Shown: positions 1 through 12,800 of the stretch, one piece after another | How positions within the stretch are numbered: the first letter of the stretch is position 1 | How the letters are laid out: every line of letters starts with the position of its first letter | NCBI RefSeq assembly: GCF_001625305.1 | Contig: NW_017804243.1 | Coordinates: forward strand, 2,387-66,386 | Length of the DNA stretch: 64,000 nucleotides | Reading direction: 5' to 3' | Source: Branchiostoma belcheri | Lineage: Eukaryota; Chordata; Leptocardii; Amphioxiformes; Branchiostomatidae | Position numbers and translations under genes: made by a program | Notes under the pieces: generated by a model | The model's input: only the letters and a program-made list of their open reading frames with translations | Database searches by the model: none | Told to the model about the DNA's origin: nothing

Positions 1-879
1 ATATATACACGCACACACGTACACACACACACATATACAACGCAACACATATATATATATAACGTTGCGTTGCGTGGTTAAAGGTCGGAAAATTGGGCCA
101 AGGCGGATCACAATTATAGTGATGTGAACTAAGTAAATGTGTTAGGATTCCAGCCACGCATACCACTATAGGCAGACCAAGGCCGCGCACCAGTAATAGA
201 GGACAGATGTTAGACTTCACCCTCCTACAAGCTTGTCACTGCATATATGAGCACAGTAGAGTACAGTCATGAAAACTCCTCCGGTGTGAGATTCATTATT
301 GAGTATTCTTGAGTGTGTGGACATGTACATTGTACTAGCCTGATTAAATCGCTGCCCGGTTGCCTCCCGTCCAACATCCAGCCGCCCTAAAGCCAGTCCG
401 TTTCTAACTTTTAGTCCGTCCATCTATTCCTACAACACTGTAAATATTGAAATATTTTATATTTCAATAACCTCTGGCCTCCTGCCATACTGAGGTATAT
501 TGTTACTTTTTTATACTGTCATTAGCCTAGGTTATGGATTGTACGTATGAGACATTTCTGTGATTTGTGACTTTATTGTGTTATGATGTGTGCATGTTTA
601 TATATATATGTATGTATTTCATAATGTGGGGCCCGACATCAGCTCAGCTGCCAGGGCTTCCACTGTATTGCAGTGTTGGCAATTTAAATAAATAAAATAA
701 AGCCGCGGACGGTAGAGTTTGCGTTACACAGACTAGACATGTATGTATTACACACTCATACATTATGTCAAGAACTAAGCCTCCTCTCCTCTTATGTACC
801 ATAAACTTCAGGTGTTCATATCTACTCTCCACCGGTCCGCGCAACGAGACGAACCTGAGAAAAACGCCACCAGACCGAC
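1..879. other. Upstream region of the TLR gene, no gene seen
   Basis: The first 60 bases are CA/TA simple repeat, and a further TA/TG tract lies near 600-620. I see no convincing coding exon. The open frames here are short, lack splice context and do not resemble known domains. An AT-rich AATAAATAAAATAAA stretch near 685-700 could serve as a poly(A) signal for something further left, but nothing else supports that. The TLR promoter must lie here; I see no clear TATA box close to the start codon. Confidence 0.5.
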
Positions 880-3800
880 ATGGAGTCTAAACCCGCTCCT
901 CTCGCCGTCTGCTTGGCTGTGGTTTCCGTGTTCATCGCCCAACATGGACGGGTTAGAGGACAACTCCCCCCACCTGTGTGTCAGACCTGGAACTCAACAA
1001 TTGTCGTGTGTAAAAGGGACTGGGCGGATTCAACCCGCGCGCCTCTAAACCAAGTACCTCCCGGCATCCCCGAGTCTGTCATCACGGTGGATCTCAGTGT
1101 AAACAACATAACTATACTGTATAACGGCTCGTTTAGTGGGTTAAGAAACCTGAAATCCTTAGACCTGTCTGGTAATCCTATACAGACTATCGAAGTCGGT
1201 GCGTTCGCTGGGTTGGAGAATTTAGAACGTCTTGAACTAATAGCACTTGGCAAGTATCCTCTTCAAAATGGACTTTTCCAAGATCTGCGAAACCTTAACT
1301 CTCTGACCGTGGAGACTCACACAGATACAGTCGCCAGTGAGGGAGTGTTCACGGGGTTATCTAAACTCAGGCATTTAGCACTCTCCGTGAAAAATATCAG
1401 CAATCTACCCGATCATATTTTTGATTCTTTGACTTCATTGGAACGTCTAGAGATACAGGAACTCAGTGATGAACATACATACATACATGTAGAAGAGGAC
1501 CTAAATACCACCATGAGAAGAGTCCACAGCGGAAGTGGGTTCTTACAACGACGCCTGCTGTGGGCACCGCTGCACGACCTTAAAACATTGAGTCTGTACT
1601 ATCTACCAAGAGCCAGTGACCACTACTTTGGACCTGTATTTAGAAACATGTCCAAGTTGGAGACTATAGAAATGTTTCCCTTCCCCTATTTACATATGTT
1701 AATGACCATCAATGTTGAAATGTTCCGGCCGCTGTTACCGACTCTTAAACATTTAATCACTGCCGCCCCGATAGCTCCCGGCCTGCTGAAGTCACTCACA
1801 CATCTGCAGACGCTGGACGTCACTTCTTCTCCATATCCCGTCATTATCGACGTTCTGTCGGAACTCCGACACACGCAGGTTCAGGAACTGTCATTTTACC
1901 TGAGGGGAATTGACAATATAACATCTGATACTCTAGCGGGATTAAAAGGTCTGAAACATTTGAAAACATTACTTCTAAAGTTTAGCGACATGAGGGCCAT
2001 ACAAGCTAACGCCTTTGCGGGTTTGTCACATTTACAAAGGCTGGATCTGGCGTATGTCGCCTCCGAGACGTTGACTTTACACGACAAGGCGTTCAGCGGA
2101 CTGTCCTCACTCACTCATCTTAACTTGACAGGTAACAGAATTTCTACTTTACCACCAGACGTGTTTGAAGGACTGTCCTCGCTCACTCATCTTAACTTGA
2201 GCTATAACAACTTGCGAACCTCCCAAGCTCAGCTTCCAGAGACGTTGGACTATCTTGATCTCAGTTACAATAAGCTACATAACAGACACACAGGTCAACC
2301 ACCATGTGACAGCCCTTTATCATTTAACCTCAGTGGTTTAAAAAGCGTGAATCATCTGAATTTGAATCATAATGAAATTGGATATGTTGACGCCGATTGT
2401 CTACCTAGGAATATTACTGTGCTTGATTTGCAGCACAACAACATAGGATCCGTGTATAATCCATTCTGCTTTGCGAACTCGAGTTTACGGTATCTCGACC
2501 TTTCTAACAATGAAATCCATGCTTTTTATCAATATGATACACCATGTGAGCAATCAGTCTTAGAAACACTTAGGTTGGATAACAACGCGATAATAGATAA
2601 ATCACTAGCACTATTATCACTAGTACTATGGCCCCGGAATCAAGTAATTTTGAAAATGTTGACTCTTTCTCACAACCAAGTCCAGCGTATTGAAACAGGA
2701 CAATTGGCAGGGTTTGACCAGCTGGAACATCTGGATCTCAGTCATAACATGATCAACACCGTCATGCCATCCGCCTTCCGTGGACTATCGCGGCTACAGT
2801 TCCTGGATCTCGGTAACAACAAGATACAGTACATAACACAGATGACATTTGAAGGTTTAGGCAACCTTACACATTTAAACCTGGCAGCCAACAAGATAGC
2901 AGAGATCGGGGACGCCTTTCAGCGTCTGTACGGGTTGAGGCACCTGAATCTGAGCAGCAACAGGTTGGCTGTGTTTAATCAAACCACATTTGGTCCTGTT
3001 GTCTACCGGTTAGAGACTATCGACATTGCAGACAACCCGTTTCTATGTGACTGTAAGTTACTGTGGTTTGTTGAGTGGGCCCTGGATAAATACGACAGGG
3101 TAGCGAACTTCCACAACCCCTATCCCGACTTCGGTCGAGGGTACACATGCTTGACTCCAGCTCATCTGCGTGGAAGACGTTTGCCAGACGGGTTGACGCA
3201 GAAACAACACTCTAACGACAGACAGGATCCATCAGAACGAAAGTTCTTCGACAGAGACTGTAGTCATGGATTCCGGCCCAACCGCCTCCTGGCCTGTGTG
3301 CTCGCCTCGTCGGGCATCTTCGTCGCCATGACGACCATTTTCCTGGTTGACTACCACATCGGCCGTGTTCAGTACTACCTGTGGATGTTGGACAAGTGGA
3401 GGAGACCGAAGATTGGCGAAGTAAAGAACCAAGGGCCGCCCAGATACACGCACGATGCTTTTCTTGCCTACAACAACCGGGACGTCGGGTGGGTTATAAG
3501 GCAAGCGATAGAGAATCTGGAACCTGACTACAGTCTGGTCTTACACGAAAGGGACTTTGCAGTGGGCGCTCCCATTGTGGAAAACATCGCGGATGCCGTG
3601 GAAAACAGCCGGAGAACCGTCTGCCTCATCACCAGGCACTTCCTGAAGAGTAAGTGGTGCGAGTACGAGTTCCAGCTGGCCCAGTACCACATGTTTGAGG
3701 AGGGGGGAGGGAGGCGTCTCATCCTGGTGTTTCTGGAGAGGATTCCTAACGAAATGCTTAAACAGTTCCGCCATCTGAACGCCGTAGTAAAGAGGGACAC

Positions 3801-4212
3801 GTACCTGATGTGGCCACACGACGTGCGGAAAAGGCCGCTGTTCTGGGGGCGGCTGCGAGACGCTCTGGGCGATCCTCTACCCCGGGACCCAGAGCCTCAG
3901 CAGCAGGCACAAGCCCCGGAACGGAACATTCCGGAACAACAGGCACGTGATCCGGAACGGAACATTCCGGAACAGGAGCCACAAGCTCTGGAACGGAACA
4001 TTCCGGAGCAACAAGCTCCGGGACGGAACATTCAGGAAGAGCCGGTACGGAACATTCCGGAGCAGCAAGAACAGGCTCCAGCAAGGAACATTGTGGAAGT
4101 GCAGGTCCATGCCCCCGTGCGGAACATTCCGGAACTTCAGGTTGAAATAGCCCCAGATCCAGACGACCAGTGGTTCGGAGATGGGGATGACTTGCCTCTT
4201 ATACCGCTGTAG
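880..4212 (+). CDS. Toll-like receptor, single exon, single cysteine cluster, with repetitive C-terminal tail
   Basis: An intact 1110-residue open frame encodes a type I membrane pattern-recognition receptor. In order: a hydrophobic signal peptide (about residues 5-25), a Cys-containing N-terminal cap, about 20 leucine-rich repeats (LxxLxLxxN), one LRR C-terminal cap ([15 protein letters not shown], about 716-770), a transmembrane helix (about 804-826) and a TIR domain (about 858-1000). The TIR boxes are [18 protein letters not shown] and the FW pair of PLFWGRL. Only one cysteine cluster precedes the membrane, as in vertebrate-type rather than Toll-type receptors. The BB-loop proline expected in RDxxPG is Val895. 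The last 110 residues add a charged tail with about eight RNIPE-like units. The start ATG (GACATGG context) precedes the signal peptide. An ATTAAA at 4631-4636 may be the poly(A) signal. Ligand and subtype cannot be told from sequence. Confidence 0.96.
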   Translation: MESKPAPLAVCLAVVSVFIAQHGRVRGQLPPPVCQTWNSTIVVCKRDWADSTRAPLNQVPPGIPESVITVDLSVNNITILYNGSFSGLRNLKSLDLSGNPIQTIEVGAFAGLENLERLELIALGKYPLQNGLFQDLRNLNSLTVETHTDTVASEGVFTGLSKLRHLALSVKNISNLPDHIFDSLTSLERLEIQELSDEHTYIHVEEDLNTTMRRVHSGSGFLQRRLLWAPLHDLKTLSLYYLPRASDHYFGPVFRNMSKLETIEMFPFPYLHMLMTINVEMFRPLLPTLKHLITAAPIAPGLLKSLTHLQTLDVTSSPYPVIIDVLSELRHTQVQELSFYLRGIDNITSDTLAGLKGLKHLKTLLLKFSDMRAIQANAFAGLSHLQRLDLAYVASETLTLHDKAFSGLSSLTHLNLTGNRISTLPPDVFEGLSSLTHLNLSYNNLRTSQAQLPETLDYLDLSYNKLHNRHTGQPPCDSPLSFNLSGLKSVNHLNLNHNEIGYVDADCLPRNITVLDLQHNNIGSVYNPFCFANSSLRYLDLSNNEIHAFYQYDTPCEQSVLETLRLDNNAIIDKSLALLSLVLWPRNQVILKMLTLSHNQVQRIETGQLAGFDQLEHLDLSHNMINTVMPSAFRGLSRLQFLDLGNNKIQYITQMTFEGLGNLTHLNLAANKIAEIGDAFQRLYGLRHLNLSSNRLAVFNQTTFGPVVYRLETIDIADNPFLCDCKLLWFVEWALDKYDRVANFHNPYPDFGRGYTCLTPAHLRGRRLPDGLTQKQHSNDRQDPSERKFFDRDCSHGFRPNRLLACVLASSGIFVAMTTIFLVDYHIGRVQYYLWMLDKWRRPKIGEVKNQGPPRYTHDAFLAYNNRDVGWVIRQAIENLEPDYSLVLHERDFAVGAPIVENIADAVENSRRTVCLITRHFLKSKWCEYEFQLAQYHMFEEGGGRRLILVFLERIPNEMLKQFRHLNAVVKRDTYLMWPHDVRKRPLFWGRLRDALGDPLPRDPEPQQQAQAPERNIPEQQARDPERNIPEQEPQALERNIPEQQAPGRNIQEEPVRNIPEQQEQAPARNIVEVQVHAPVRNIPELQVEIAPDPDDQWFGDGDDLPLIPL
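3868..4146 (+). repeat. Tandem repeat inside the TLR coding region (RNIPE units)
   Basis: The 3' end of the TLR frame carries about eight imperfect copies of a 30-45 nt unit built around GGAACATTCCGGAACA. It is translated as ERNIPEQQ and variants RNIQEEP and RNIVEVQ, spaced 10-16 residues apart after the TIR domain. The unit contains the palindromic core GGAACATTCC. Frame is kept through all copies, so length change is tolerated in steps of three. Confidence 0.9.
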
Positions 4213-4700
4213 ATCAAGATCAAGTTTACTGTGTCAACAGAATGTTGTTTTTGGGTGGGCGTTTTTTTTTGTTTTCTTTGGAAAATGCATGTTGATTTTT
4301 CCGTAAAGTCATATCCCCACAAACTATACTCTACTCTGTACAGCACTGTGTACTTACCTGTATCAGATAGTAAACTTTACGATTCTCTTAAACTGTATTG
4401 TAACTTCATGTTCACCATCATATGTTTTTATGTCATTTGTTTTCAAATAGCCTTCTGCTACAGTTTTCTATGGACTTATAATGTTTACAACATTTATGAG
4501 TTATTAGTTGCCTTTATATTTTAAAAAAGTATGTGTATGAGTAGATATACTAGTAGTCTGTACAGCAATATGTAGTTTTAGCTAAGGATGGTTGAAAATT
4601 GCACAATTTTTTTCTGCATTTGTATGAATGATTAAATCGTTTTGACCGGTACACTTGGCTTTTTTTAATATAATATGTAAGTTTCATGCGTAAGTTAGAT
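4213..4700 (+). other. Probable TLR 3' UTR
   Basis: AT-rich sequence follows the TLR stop codon, with no coding signal. ATTAAA at 4631-4636 is the best poly(A) signal candidate, giving a 3' UTR of about 420-450 nt. T-runs at 4261-4270 and 4606-4612 are unremarkable. Confidence 0.5.
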
Positions 4701-4764
4701 TTTAGTGTGCTGTCAATTGGTAGTTCGCCCTTCGACAGGAAGCAGGTAATATAGATCCAAACAC

Positions 4765-5090
4765 TCTTGTCAGGGCCAGTATACAGGCTAGCTCCTCGGC
4801 TCCAGGGCTAGCCTGGGTGCCAGACTGTTGTTAGGGCCTGTATACAGGCCAGCTCCTCGGCTCCAGGGCTAGCATGGGTGCCACATTGTTGCCAGGGACA
4901 GTATACAGGCCAGCTCCTCAGCTCCAGGGCTAGCCTGGGTGCCGACTGTTGTTAGGGCTAGTATACAGGCTAGCTCCTCGACTCCAGGGCTAGCCTGGGT
5001 GCCAGACTGTTGCCAGGGCTAGTGTACAGGCTAGCTCCTCGGCTCCAGGGCTAGCCTGGGTGCCAGACTGTTGCCAGGGCTAGCTTCCTA
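4765..5090. repeat. Minisatellite, unit about 60 bp, five copies
   Basis: Five imperfect copies of a roughly 60-bp unit (GGCTCCAGGGCTAGCCTGGG, TGCCAGACTGTTGCCAGGGC, then TATACAGGCTAGCTCCTC) run head to tail. Motifs such as GCTAGC and CCAGG recur in the related array at 5815-6200, so both may derive from one ancestral unit. No coding content. Confidence 0.9.
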
Positions 5091-5257
5091 TTCCTTTAAG
5101 AGCGTTGTAGCCACTTGGAATTTATCGTAAAGCGTAAATGACAAATTTCCTGAATTTAGCGTAATACGTAGGCAGCTCTCGAAATTTAGCGCAGAGCGTT
5201 GTCGGCCCCCAGAAAGGCTCTACCACCCCTGTACTATCCCTAAGCCGGCCTGGTTAC

Positions 5258-5432
5258 GATAATCTCCAAGCAGATGTTTCGTTGGCCGCAAAAGACAGTA
5301 TCAAATTGGTCAGACAGTATCCATTGGGTTACAAATGGATACTGTCATGACTGTCTGGCCAACGGATACTGCCTGGCCAATTTGATACTGTCTCAAGTTT
5401 GCGGCCACCGAAACATCTGCTTGTAATTTATG
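5258..5432. mobile_element. Small inverted-repeat element (MITE-like), family A
   Basis: The left end (AATCTCCAAGCAGATGTTTCG, then TGGCCGCAAAAGACAGTATC) is inverted at the right end (GATACTGTCTCAAGTTTGCGG, then CACCGAAACATCTGCTTG). The middle is also a palindrome around GGATACTGTC. No protein is encoded. Related termini occur at 6245-6695 and 15540-15635, with an end fragment at 17150. Confidence 0.8.
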
Positions 5433-5814
5433 GTTTACCATCGGAGGGGGGGGGGGTATCTGGGAACGGCAGCGGAAACGAGTTGAAGTTGTTCTCGGCA
5501 AAAAGCCAGATAGTTTACGCTGCTCTTTTGTTTACCGGAAGATCAGCTGTTTTAGAGCTTTATATAGTGCCAGGTCACGGCACCCAGGTTACGGAGACAT
5601 AATGTTTTCTCCACCTGTCTGTTATGTGCTATAGTGCATTCGACATGTCGTGACAATTATTACGGAAACACAAGCAAGCAAGCACACAAATACTCAATAC
5701 TGGCCCATTTACGCTGACATGTCGAATATGATATTTTACTTACTGCCTATTACTGGAAACGTAGATGATTGTGACTCTTCATATTTTCATTCACTCTCCA
5801 AGGATTCCTATATC

Positions 5815-6205
5815 AGCCTGGATGTCAGACTGTTCCCAGGGCTCACACAGGCCAGTTCCTCGCATCCAGGGCCAACATAGTCCCCCAAGGAAATTATACC
5901 ACACCCCCTCAGTTAGCCTGGGTGCCGGACTGTTTCCAGGGCACACAGGCCAGCTCCTAGGCTCCAAGGCCAACATGCCCCCAAGGAAATACCACACAAC
6001 CCCCCTCAGTTAGCCTGGGTTCCAGACCGTTCCCAGAGCCTACACAGGCCAGCTCCTCGGCTCCAGGGCCAACATGTACCCAAGGAAATAATGCTACACC
6101 CCCTCAGTTAGCCTGGGTGCCAGGCTGTTTCCAGGGCCTACACAGGCCAGTTCCTCGGCTCCAGGGCCAACATATCCCCAAGAATATACACCACAGCCCT
6201 CCTGA
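5815..6205. repeat. Minisatellite, unit about 90-95 bp, four copies
   Basis: Four copies of a unit reading AGCCTGGGTGCCGGACTGTT, then CCAGGGC..CACAGGCCAGCTCC and CAACATGCCCCCAAGGAAAT, ending in CACCCCCTCAGTT. Copies differ by small indels. The unit shares blocks with the 60-bp array at 4765-5090, suggesting nested expansion. Confidence 0.88.
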
Positions 6206-6244
6206 GCTAGACTGCCTAACTAGGGGTCATAATCATAATATATT

Positions 6245-6695
6245 AAATCTGCAAGCAGATGCTACGATGGCAGGGCCGTAACCAACGTCTCTCTTGTTTT
6301 CTATCACTAAGGGAGCACTTGGCCCTCACCCCAGACCGCGGTACCTGTCTGACCGTACCAGGACCGTACCGACCCTGGGCGGGATACCCTAGTCTCCATA
6401 GCATGCCAAAAACTGGGGGTTTGGGGGGTCTTCAGGGTCTTTGAGAGCTTTTTAATATGTGCTATTTTCTGATTGCATATAGACAACATACCCGGCATGG
6501 TTGAATTACCCCCGTTTTTTAAGAACTGGGAGAATCAGAAAACAGCCGAAGACCACCAAACCCCCTGTTCTATAAGCCTGCTACGGAGGCCAGGGATACC
6601 CCTTTGCCGAGTACCGAATAGAACAGAATAGGATCTCCAGTTGGCCGATTGGATACTGCCTCGTCACCGTAGGATCTGCTTGGAGATTACCCAGA
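6245..6695. mobile_element. Inverted-repeat element, family A, longer copy
   Basis: The left end (AATCTGCAAGCAGATGCTAC) and right end (GTAGGATCTGCTTGGAGATT) form terminal inverted repeats matching the element at 5258-5432, including an internal GGATACTGCC near the right end. The interior holds no recognisable protein. It ends about 50 bp upstream of the peroxidase promoter, so the element may have delivered part of the 5' flank. Confidence 0.65.
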
Positions 6696-6745
6696 AGCGC
6701 GGCAGAACTTTCGTCTCCCGGCTTCTGAGTAGCCCGCGCTTCCGC

Positions 6746-6778
6746 TGACGTCACGGCAAGCTGGTGGGGTGTATATAA
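6746..6778 (+). promoter_or_regulatory. Peroxidase core promoter: CRE and TATA box
   Basis: A perfect palindromic cAMP-response element TGACGTCA lies at 6746-6753 and a TATATAA box at 6772-6778, about 100 bases before the first ATG (6879). Spacing predicts transcription start near 6800-6810. The local sequence is GC-rich upstream of the TATA box. This is the clearest TATA promoter in the window and suits a tightly regulated, tissue-specific gene. Confidence 0.75.
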
Positions 6779-6878
6779 GCAACAGGAGCGGGGCTGGCAG
6801 GAACAGTTTACAGCAAAACCTCGCTCTAAAACGGAACCCAGAGTCGGACAGTTTTATATACTTACACAGGAGGACAGC

Positions 6879-9800
6879 ATGTGTCAAAGGTAAGTCAGGA
6901 TTGCGTTTTTTATCATCGACCTGGTTTTAACCAACTTCGTAATCGTTATGTTTACTTCAGCAAGATTTTTTCTGTGCACTGAGTATTTAGCTTAGAGGAC
7001 CCGCTAGAACTTATATTATATTGCAAACCAGATAAGTTATGTTTGTTTTGCCGTCTTTCCGGTATAAAATATCTTTTTATAAAATTTCTAATCGCTGACG
7101 CCTTTTGACATGCTTCATGAACATGAAAATCTGTATAAACCACATATCTATAAACGTTTCAAGGCTCCTGAGATTCTAAGTTTTAAACCTACTTTGTGTC
7201 GTTGTTCGCTTGCTTCCCGATTCTGTTTGTGCCTAGTCATTCCTGCAAACTTTGCAATTGATTTCTTTTTCTATCTATGAATCTAAGAATAGAAACACCA
7301 GCGTTGTATAGATATCTTTCAGGTCAACATTATTCAACTTTTAACTAGCACTATGTAAGAAAATGAATGAAAAATATTCAAATTATTTACGTTTTGGGGA
7401 CTGGGGTGGAGTTTGTGTGGTTATGGGCATGAACTGACAAAAGATTTTGCGGAAATCCTCAAAACATTTACGCAAAAGTGAGGTTGACAAGTCGGTAAAT
7501 TTTTGCTGCGAAGTACAGTAACTTGCAACCCGCCCACCCCTACGGCACAGTGGTTTGTCCCGTCTCAGGGGGATACCGGAAGTGCGGGTGGGCGGGGCTT
7601 CGCCGCTTCCGGGCACTTTCTGACTCTGAGGCACTGGAGCTACATTACACTTACAGCTAAACTTCCGTAGTTCTTGGAAATGTTTAAGCCTAGATACTGC
7701 AAAGTCACGCTGAGTTGGGGTCTAAAAGACTTAACACGACCTCGGCAGGCAGCCAAAGACCTAGTTATATACTAGGGCCTACGGTAACTTTCTGCTATTA
7801 CGAATTACGTTAAAGTCTCAGAGCTGATTACGACTTTACGCTTTGCGGCTAATGTCCAATTATGAATTACGTTGATTTTTGGGGAGGCTGCCTACGAATT
7901 ACGAAGTCTAAAACGGCCTGATTACGCCTTACGAAAAAGGGCTTGCAGGCCCTCTTTAACTTGGCCGATTTCCAATTTGGATTTTAGGCTGCCTCCTGGT
8001 GGAACATAAATCGCGTCTCTTGGCCGGTTTCCTCTTCAGTTTGCCAAGCAAAGGCGAATCGTTGAAGCATAATTTATGGTCTGAAAAGTATTTTCTTGGT
8101 AAACCACTCATTCATTCGTTCATTCATTCAATCATTTTAGTCAATCAAGACTCCTTGATTCATTCATTCATTCATTCATTCATTCCCCTCTGCCCAGCTA
8201 GTGGGTTAACCATTGAATTGAATCGATTTATTGATTGATTGATTGATTGATTCATTCATTCATTCATTCATTCATTCATTCATTCATTCATTCATTCATT
8301 CATTCATTCATTCATTCATTCATTCATTCATTCATTCATTCATTCATTCATTCATTCATTCATTCATTCATTCATTCATTCATTCATTCATTCATTCATT
8401 CATTCATTCATTCATTCATTCATTCATTCCCCTCAGGCCAGCTAGGGGTAAGTCATTCATTCATTAGTTGTTAAATGGAGTTTCATCATTTAAAAATAAT
8501 ATTTAAAACACTTATTGCCAATTTTCCAGATTACTTCTCATCCTAGTTGGTTTGGTTGCCATAGCAACATGGAGGGCGTCGGCCCAGGTCTCCGAGCAAC
8601 AGCTGGCCGCGGCCGTTGCCCGGGCAACGCAGGCGGTGGACCGCGCCATTCAGGAGGAGGAGGACAGTTTTGTGGCAGGTGAGAAATTCACTTGACTTGA
8701 GGGTCTGCATGGGGGGATCCTGGTAATTAATCCTTAACGGTAAATTTAGGAGGGTTCGCTGACCCTTAACGGTAAATTCAGGAAGGCTAGTGCAATGCTT
8801 TACAGTAAATTAGCTTCATTGTTCTTTTGTTAGGCTATTATTAGGGACGACTTTATTGTTGGTTTCTTGCTGAAGCCTCTAAATCTGATGACGATGTGTG
8901 CATGTCCCCGGCCTGGCGCTTTTCTGGGGTCAAACTTGTGTTGTTTACATTGTTTTTGTTTGTTGTTCTCCGATGATGATGCACGCAAATCTCTGGCCAG
9001 CGAGCTCAAAATCACTTTACTTACGTTGTTTATTTTTTTGTTTTCATACTTAGTTAGTTTGTTCTTCTAGCTTCTGATGACGATAGTGCTGTTCCCAGAT
9101 ATCAAACTCACATTATTCATGTTGTTTGTTTGTTTGTTTGTTTTTTAGCTTCCGATGACGACGCGCGCATCTCCCCAGCCGGACGCCTCCTGGCGATGTT
9201 CCGCAAGTCCAAACCCGAGGCTCGACCAATCGCACGCAGCGCCGAGATCATGGAGGACGTCACTTCTCAACTCACCAGAACGTAAGACGTTACGATAAGA
9301 CGCTAGAACGTAAGACTTTTGATAAGACGTTAGAACGTAAGGCTTTTGATAAGACGCTAGAACGTATTAGTGTAGGTTGTCAGGTCGCAGAAAAACCTGC
9401 TCGGAGACTGATCCGTTCTGTCTGTTATCATTCATTTTACAATGATGCTCATTTCTTTCGTGTTTCACACAATTTCACACTGATATTCTTCACAGAGTCT
9501 GCTACGATACAGTATAATTGAATAAAGTGTAGGTTACCAAATAATCTGCTTGAAAACTGATCTGTTCTGCCACTCCCCCTTCCCACAGAGGCCAGACTGA
9601 CGCAGATTTCAGCGCGGCCTCGGATTCGCCATCCACGCGGCGGGTTTGCCAGAATACCGAGCTGCGTGACCTGACCTGTCCGCAACCCGACCCCGCCATA
9701 CGAGAGTTCCGAACTATCGACGGGCGCTGCAATAACCTGGACAATCCGCTGTGGGGCGCTGCTATACAGCCCATGAAGAGGCTCCTGCGCCCACTGTATG

Positions 9801-12800
9801 CCGACAGTACGTAACTATCATGTTGATATTATGTTTATAGCTTCGCAGTTTCTTCTTCTTTTTCATCTGCCACAAACGAATAAGGTCATTTCTTCTGTTC
9901 GAACAAATAAGTTCAATGACCTGGATCAGACGGCTGTCACCATGGTAACTGGAGCTGTAGCAGACACCCTGTGGTGTTGTAATAATTGTAATCTACCAGC
10001 CCGATATCTCCTTGGAGCCTTCATGTTCTGATCTATGAACTTCACAAATTCTTATTTCACCCCCAAAAAATTAAGGTATCTGCCATCTCTGATTGCGTTG
10101 TTTCTCAGTGTTCGAAATACCTGTCTGCAGTCTGCAATATGCAGATAGATTTTCAAGATTGCAGAAGAAAAATTTATACAATCTGCAATTTTGCAGAAGG
10201 AAAAATAGGCTCCAGATTCAATAGTTTTCAATTTAGCAAGCTAGAACTCTCTGGCCCCAAGGACAGACAACATTTAAGCTCCTGTTTTGAAGCCGTTGAA
10301 CAGGAGCTTCTTCACTAATTTGCATCATCCTTGTCTTGACTTGTCTATCTTTTGTTTCCCTTTGGACTTCCAAAAAATTGTCTTCACTAATTTGCATATG
10401 AATCAATAGTTCAGCTTATAAACCTGCAATTCTCTTAGTGTCACTGACGAAAGGTAGTAGTCTGACCGTTTCAGGTAGCACCAAAATCATATTGAGTTGC
10501 TTAAGAGTTAAGTACTGTTTTCTTGGTGCGTCTTTTATTAGTATGTTGTGTGGAAGGATGATATGTGGGTGTGATTACTAGTACATTAAGTTTTTTTTAC
10601 AGTTAAGGTATGATTTTAGTTGTAGTAGCTTGTAGTGGGAGAGAGCGGTGAAAGACCCGTGAAGATACCAGTAAATGATAAATTTTCTGTGGAGAAGGAA
10701 CTATAAAGTCTGAAATTAAAAAGAGTGATAGATTAAACTTAAAAGAATTCCAGTAATGCTACAGATTTACAAAGCTATATATGATGTAAAAAAGACATTT
10801 AATTTAATGGTTTGAGAATGTTGTAGTATGGAGGCTTAGGTATTTGCAGAAAGTGTTTTCAAATTGCAGAACAAAATTTTGACTCTTCTGCAATATTGCA
10901 GAGCACTGAAAAAAAGTATTTCGACCACTGTTTCTCAAAGAAGGCTGTTGTTGTGCAGGTGTATAGTTTGACCTGTAGTTTTACCTGTAGTTTCACCTGT
11001 TGTGCATGTGTGCAGTCTCACCTGTTTGTACAGATGTTTAGTCTCACATGTTGTCTTACCTGTTGTTTTACCTGTTGTACAGATGTGAAAATTACTTGTA
11101 GGTCTACCAGGTCCTGTTGTTGTACCTGTTGTTTTACCGTACCTGTTGTACAGGTGTGTAAATTTACCTGTAGTCTCACCTGCTGTGTTTCCTTGTTGTA
11201 CAGGTGTTCAGTCGCCCCGTGTGCGCGGTCGAGGCGGTGCGGCCCTACCCAGTGCACGGGAGGTGAGCTTCACGCTTCACGAGGACATGCGAACCACCAG
11301 CACCGTCAACACTCACCTGGTCATGCAGTGGGGACAGTTCCTGGACCACGACATCACTCACACACCTGTCGCCTCAGGTATGTCGTCTCGTCTTAACCTT
11401 GGACATCTTAAACTCAAGGGGCTACCCTTAAGATCAATATAACAGATCGATATATTAAGATGTAAGGATCAGGCACTTTACCTGACTTTCTTCACTTCAT
11501 GAATACCTAGCTTCGGATAGATCCCTATCCGAAGCTAGGTATTCATGAAGTGAGGAAAGGAAGTCCCTCAGATAGGACGTTAAATTGAGGTCCCATGTTT
11601 CAGGAGAGTCACACCCCGCGCACGTTAAAGAACCCACCGCACTTATCGAAAGATTAGGGGTCCTTCCTAGTGTGGGTGGTTCAAACCTTACAGTCTGGTC
11701 TTACGCAGCTTGTACATGCATGTACAAAACTGGTGTGTTATGCCTAAAAGGCAGTTTACTGGTTTAAGATATGTGAAACAAACAAAACAAAAACCATTTG
11801 TACCGTTGTCCCCCCCAGTGTACGACGGCGGTCTGCTCGCCTGTCCCTGCGGCTCCACCTTAAGTTATATCTAATAACTCTTAATACAGGTAGCAGGAAG
11901 CTACTACTAGTATCCTAGATTGACTGATCTCTCCGTTGTCCCCCCAGCGTACGGCGGCGGTCTGCTCGCCTGTCCCTGCGGTTCCACCGACCGCCGGTGC
12001 TTCAACATCCCGATCCCCGCCGGCGACCCCGACTTCTCCGGTCATTCCTGCATGGAGTTCGTGCGATCCAGCCCGGCGCCGAACCCCGGGTGCCGCGTCG
12101 GCCGCCGCCAGCAGCTGGACCAGATCACCGCCTTCATCGACGCCTCCATGGTCTACGGTTCATCTGAGGAGGAACTGGAGCATCTCAGGGACCCATCATT
12201 AGGTGGGGATTCTTATTACCTTAACATTTACTGTAGATTACTAAGATACATATAGCTGATGTGTTACACCGAAAGGCAGTTATACCGGCTAAACAGACAC
12301 AGAAGACGTTATGATAAGACATCTGCATGGTGTACGGCTCATCTGAGGAGGAACTGGAGCATCTCAGGGACCCATCATTAGGTGGGGTTTACTTAAAGAC
12401 TTTTAAATTACAATAAGACGTTAGAACGTAACATGTAACAGGGACCCATTATTAGTTGGGGTTTTTTCTTCTCGTTACCATAAGATGTTAGAACGTAAGA
12501 TGTTATGATAAGACAATCTCCATGGACTACGTATGTCGTCTGAGGAGGAACTGGAGCATCTGAGGGATCCATCATTAGGTGGGGTTTACTTTTCTCGTTA
12601 CCATAAGACATGAGGATGTAAGACCATGTTAGGATGTAAGACATTATGATAAGAAGCTTCCATGGTCTACGGGTCGTCTGAGGAGGAACTGGAGCATCTT
12701 AGGGACCCATCATTAGGTGGGGTTTTCTTAAGAATGTAGGACATTATGATAAGACATTAGAACGTAAGACGTAATGTTAGGATGTAAGACATTATGATAA

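Noticed and set aside
8243-8474. Overlapping open frames of 74-75 codons translating as repeated SFIH
   Set aside because: They are a consequence of the CATT microsatellite, which lacks stop codons; no splice or start context and no non-repeat coding sequence.
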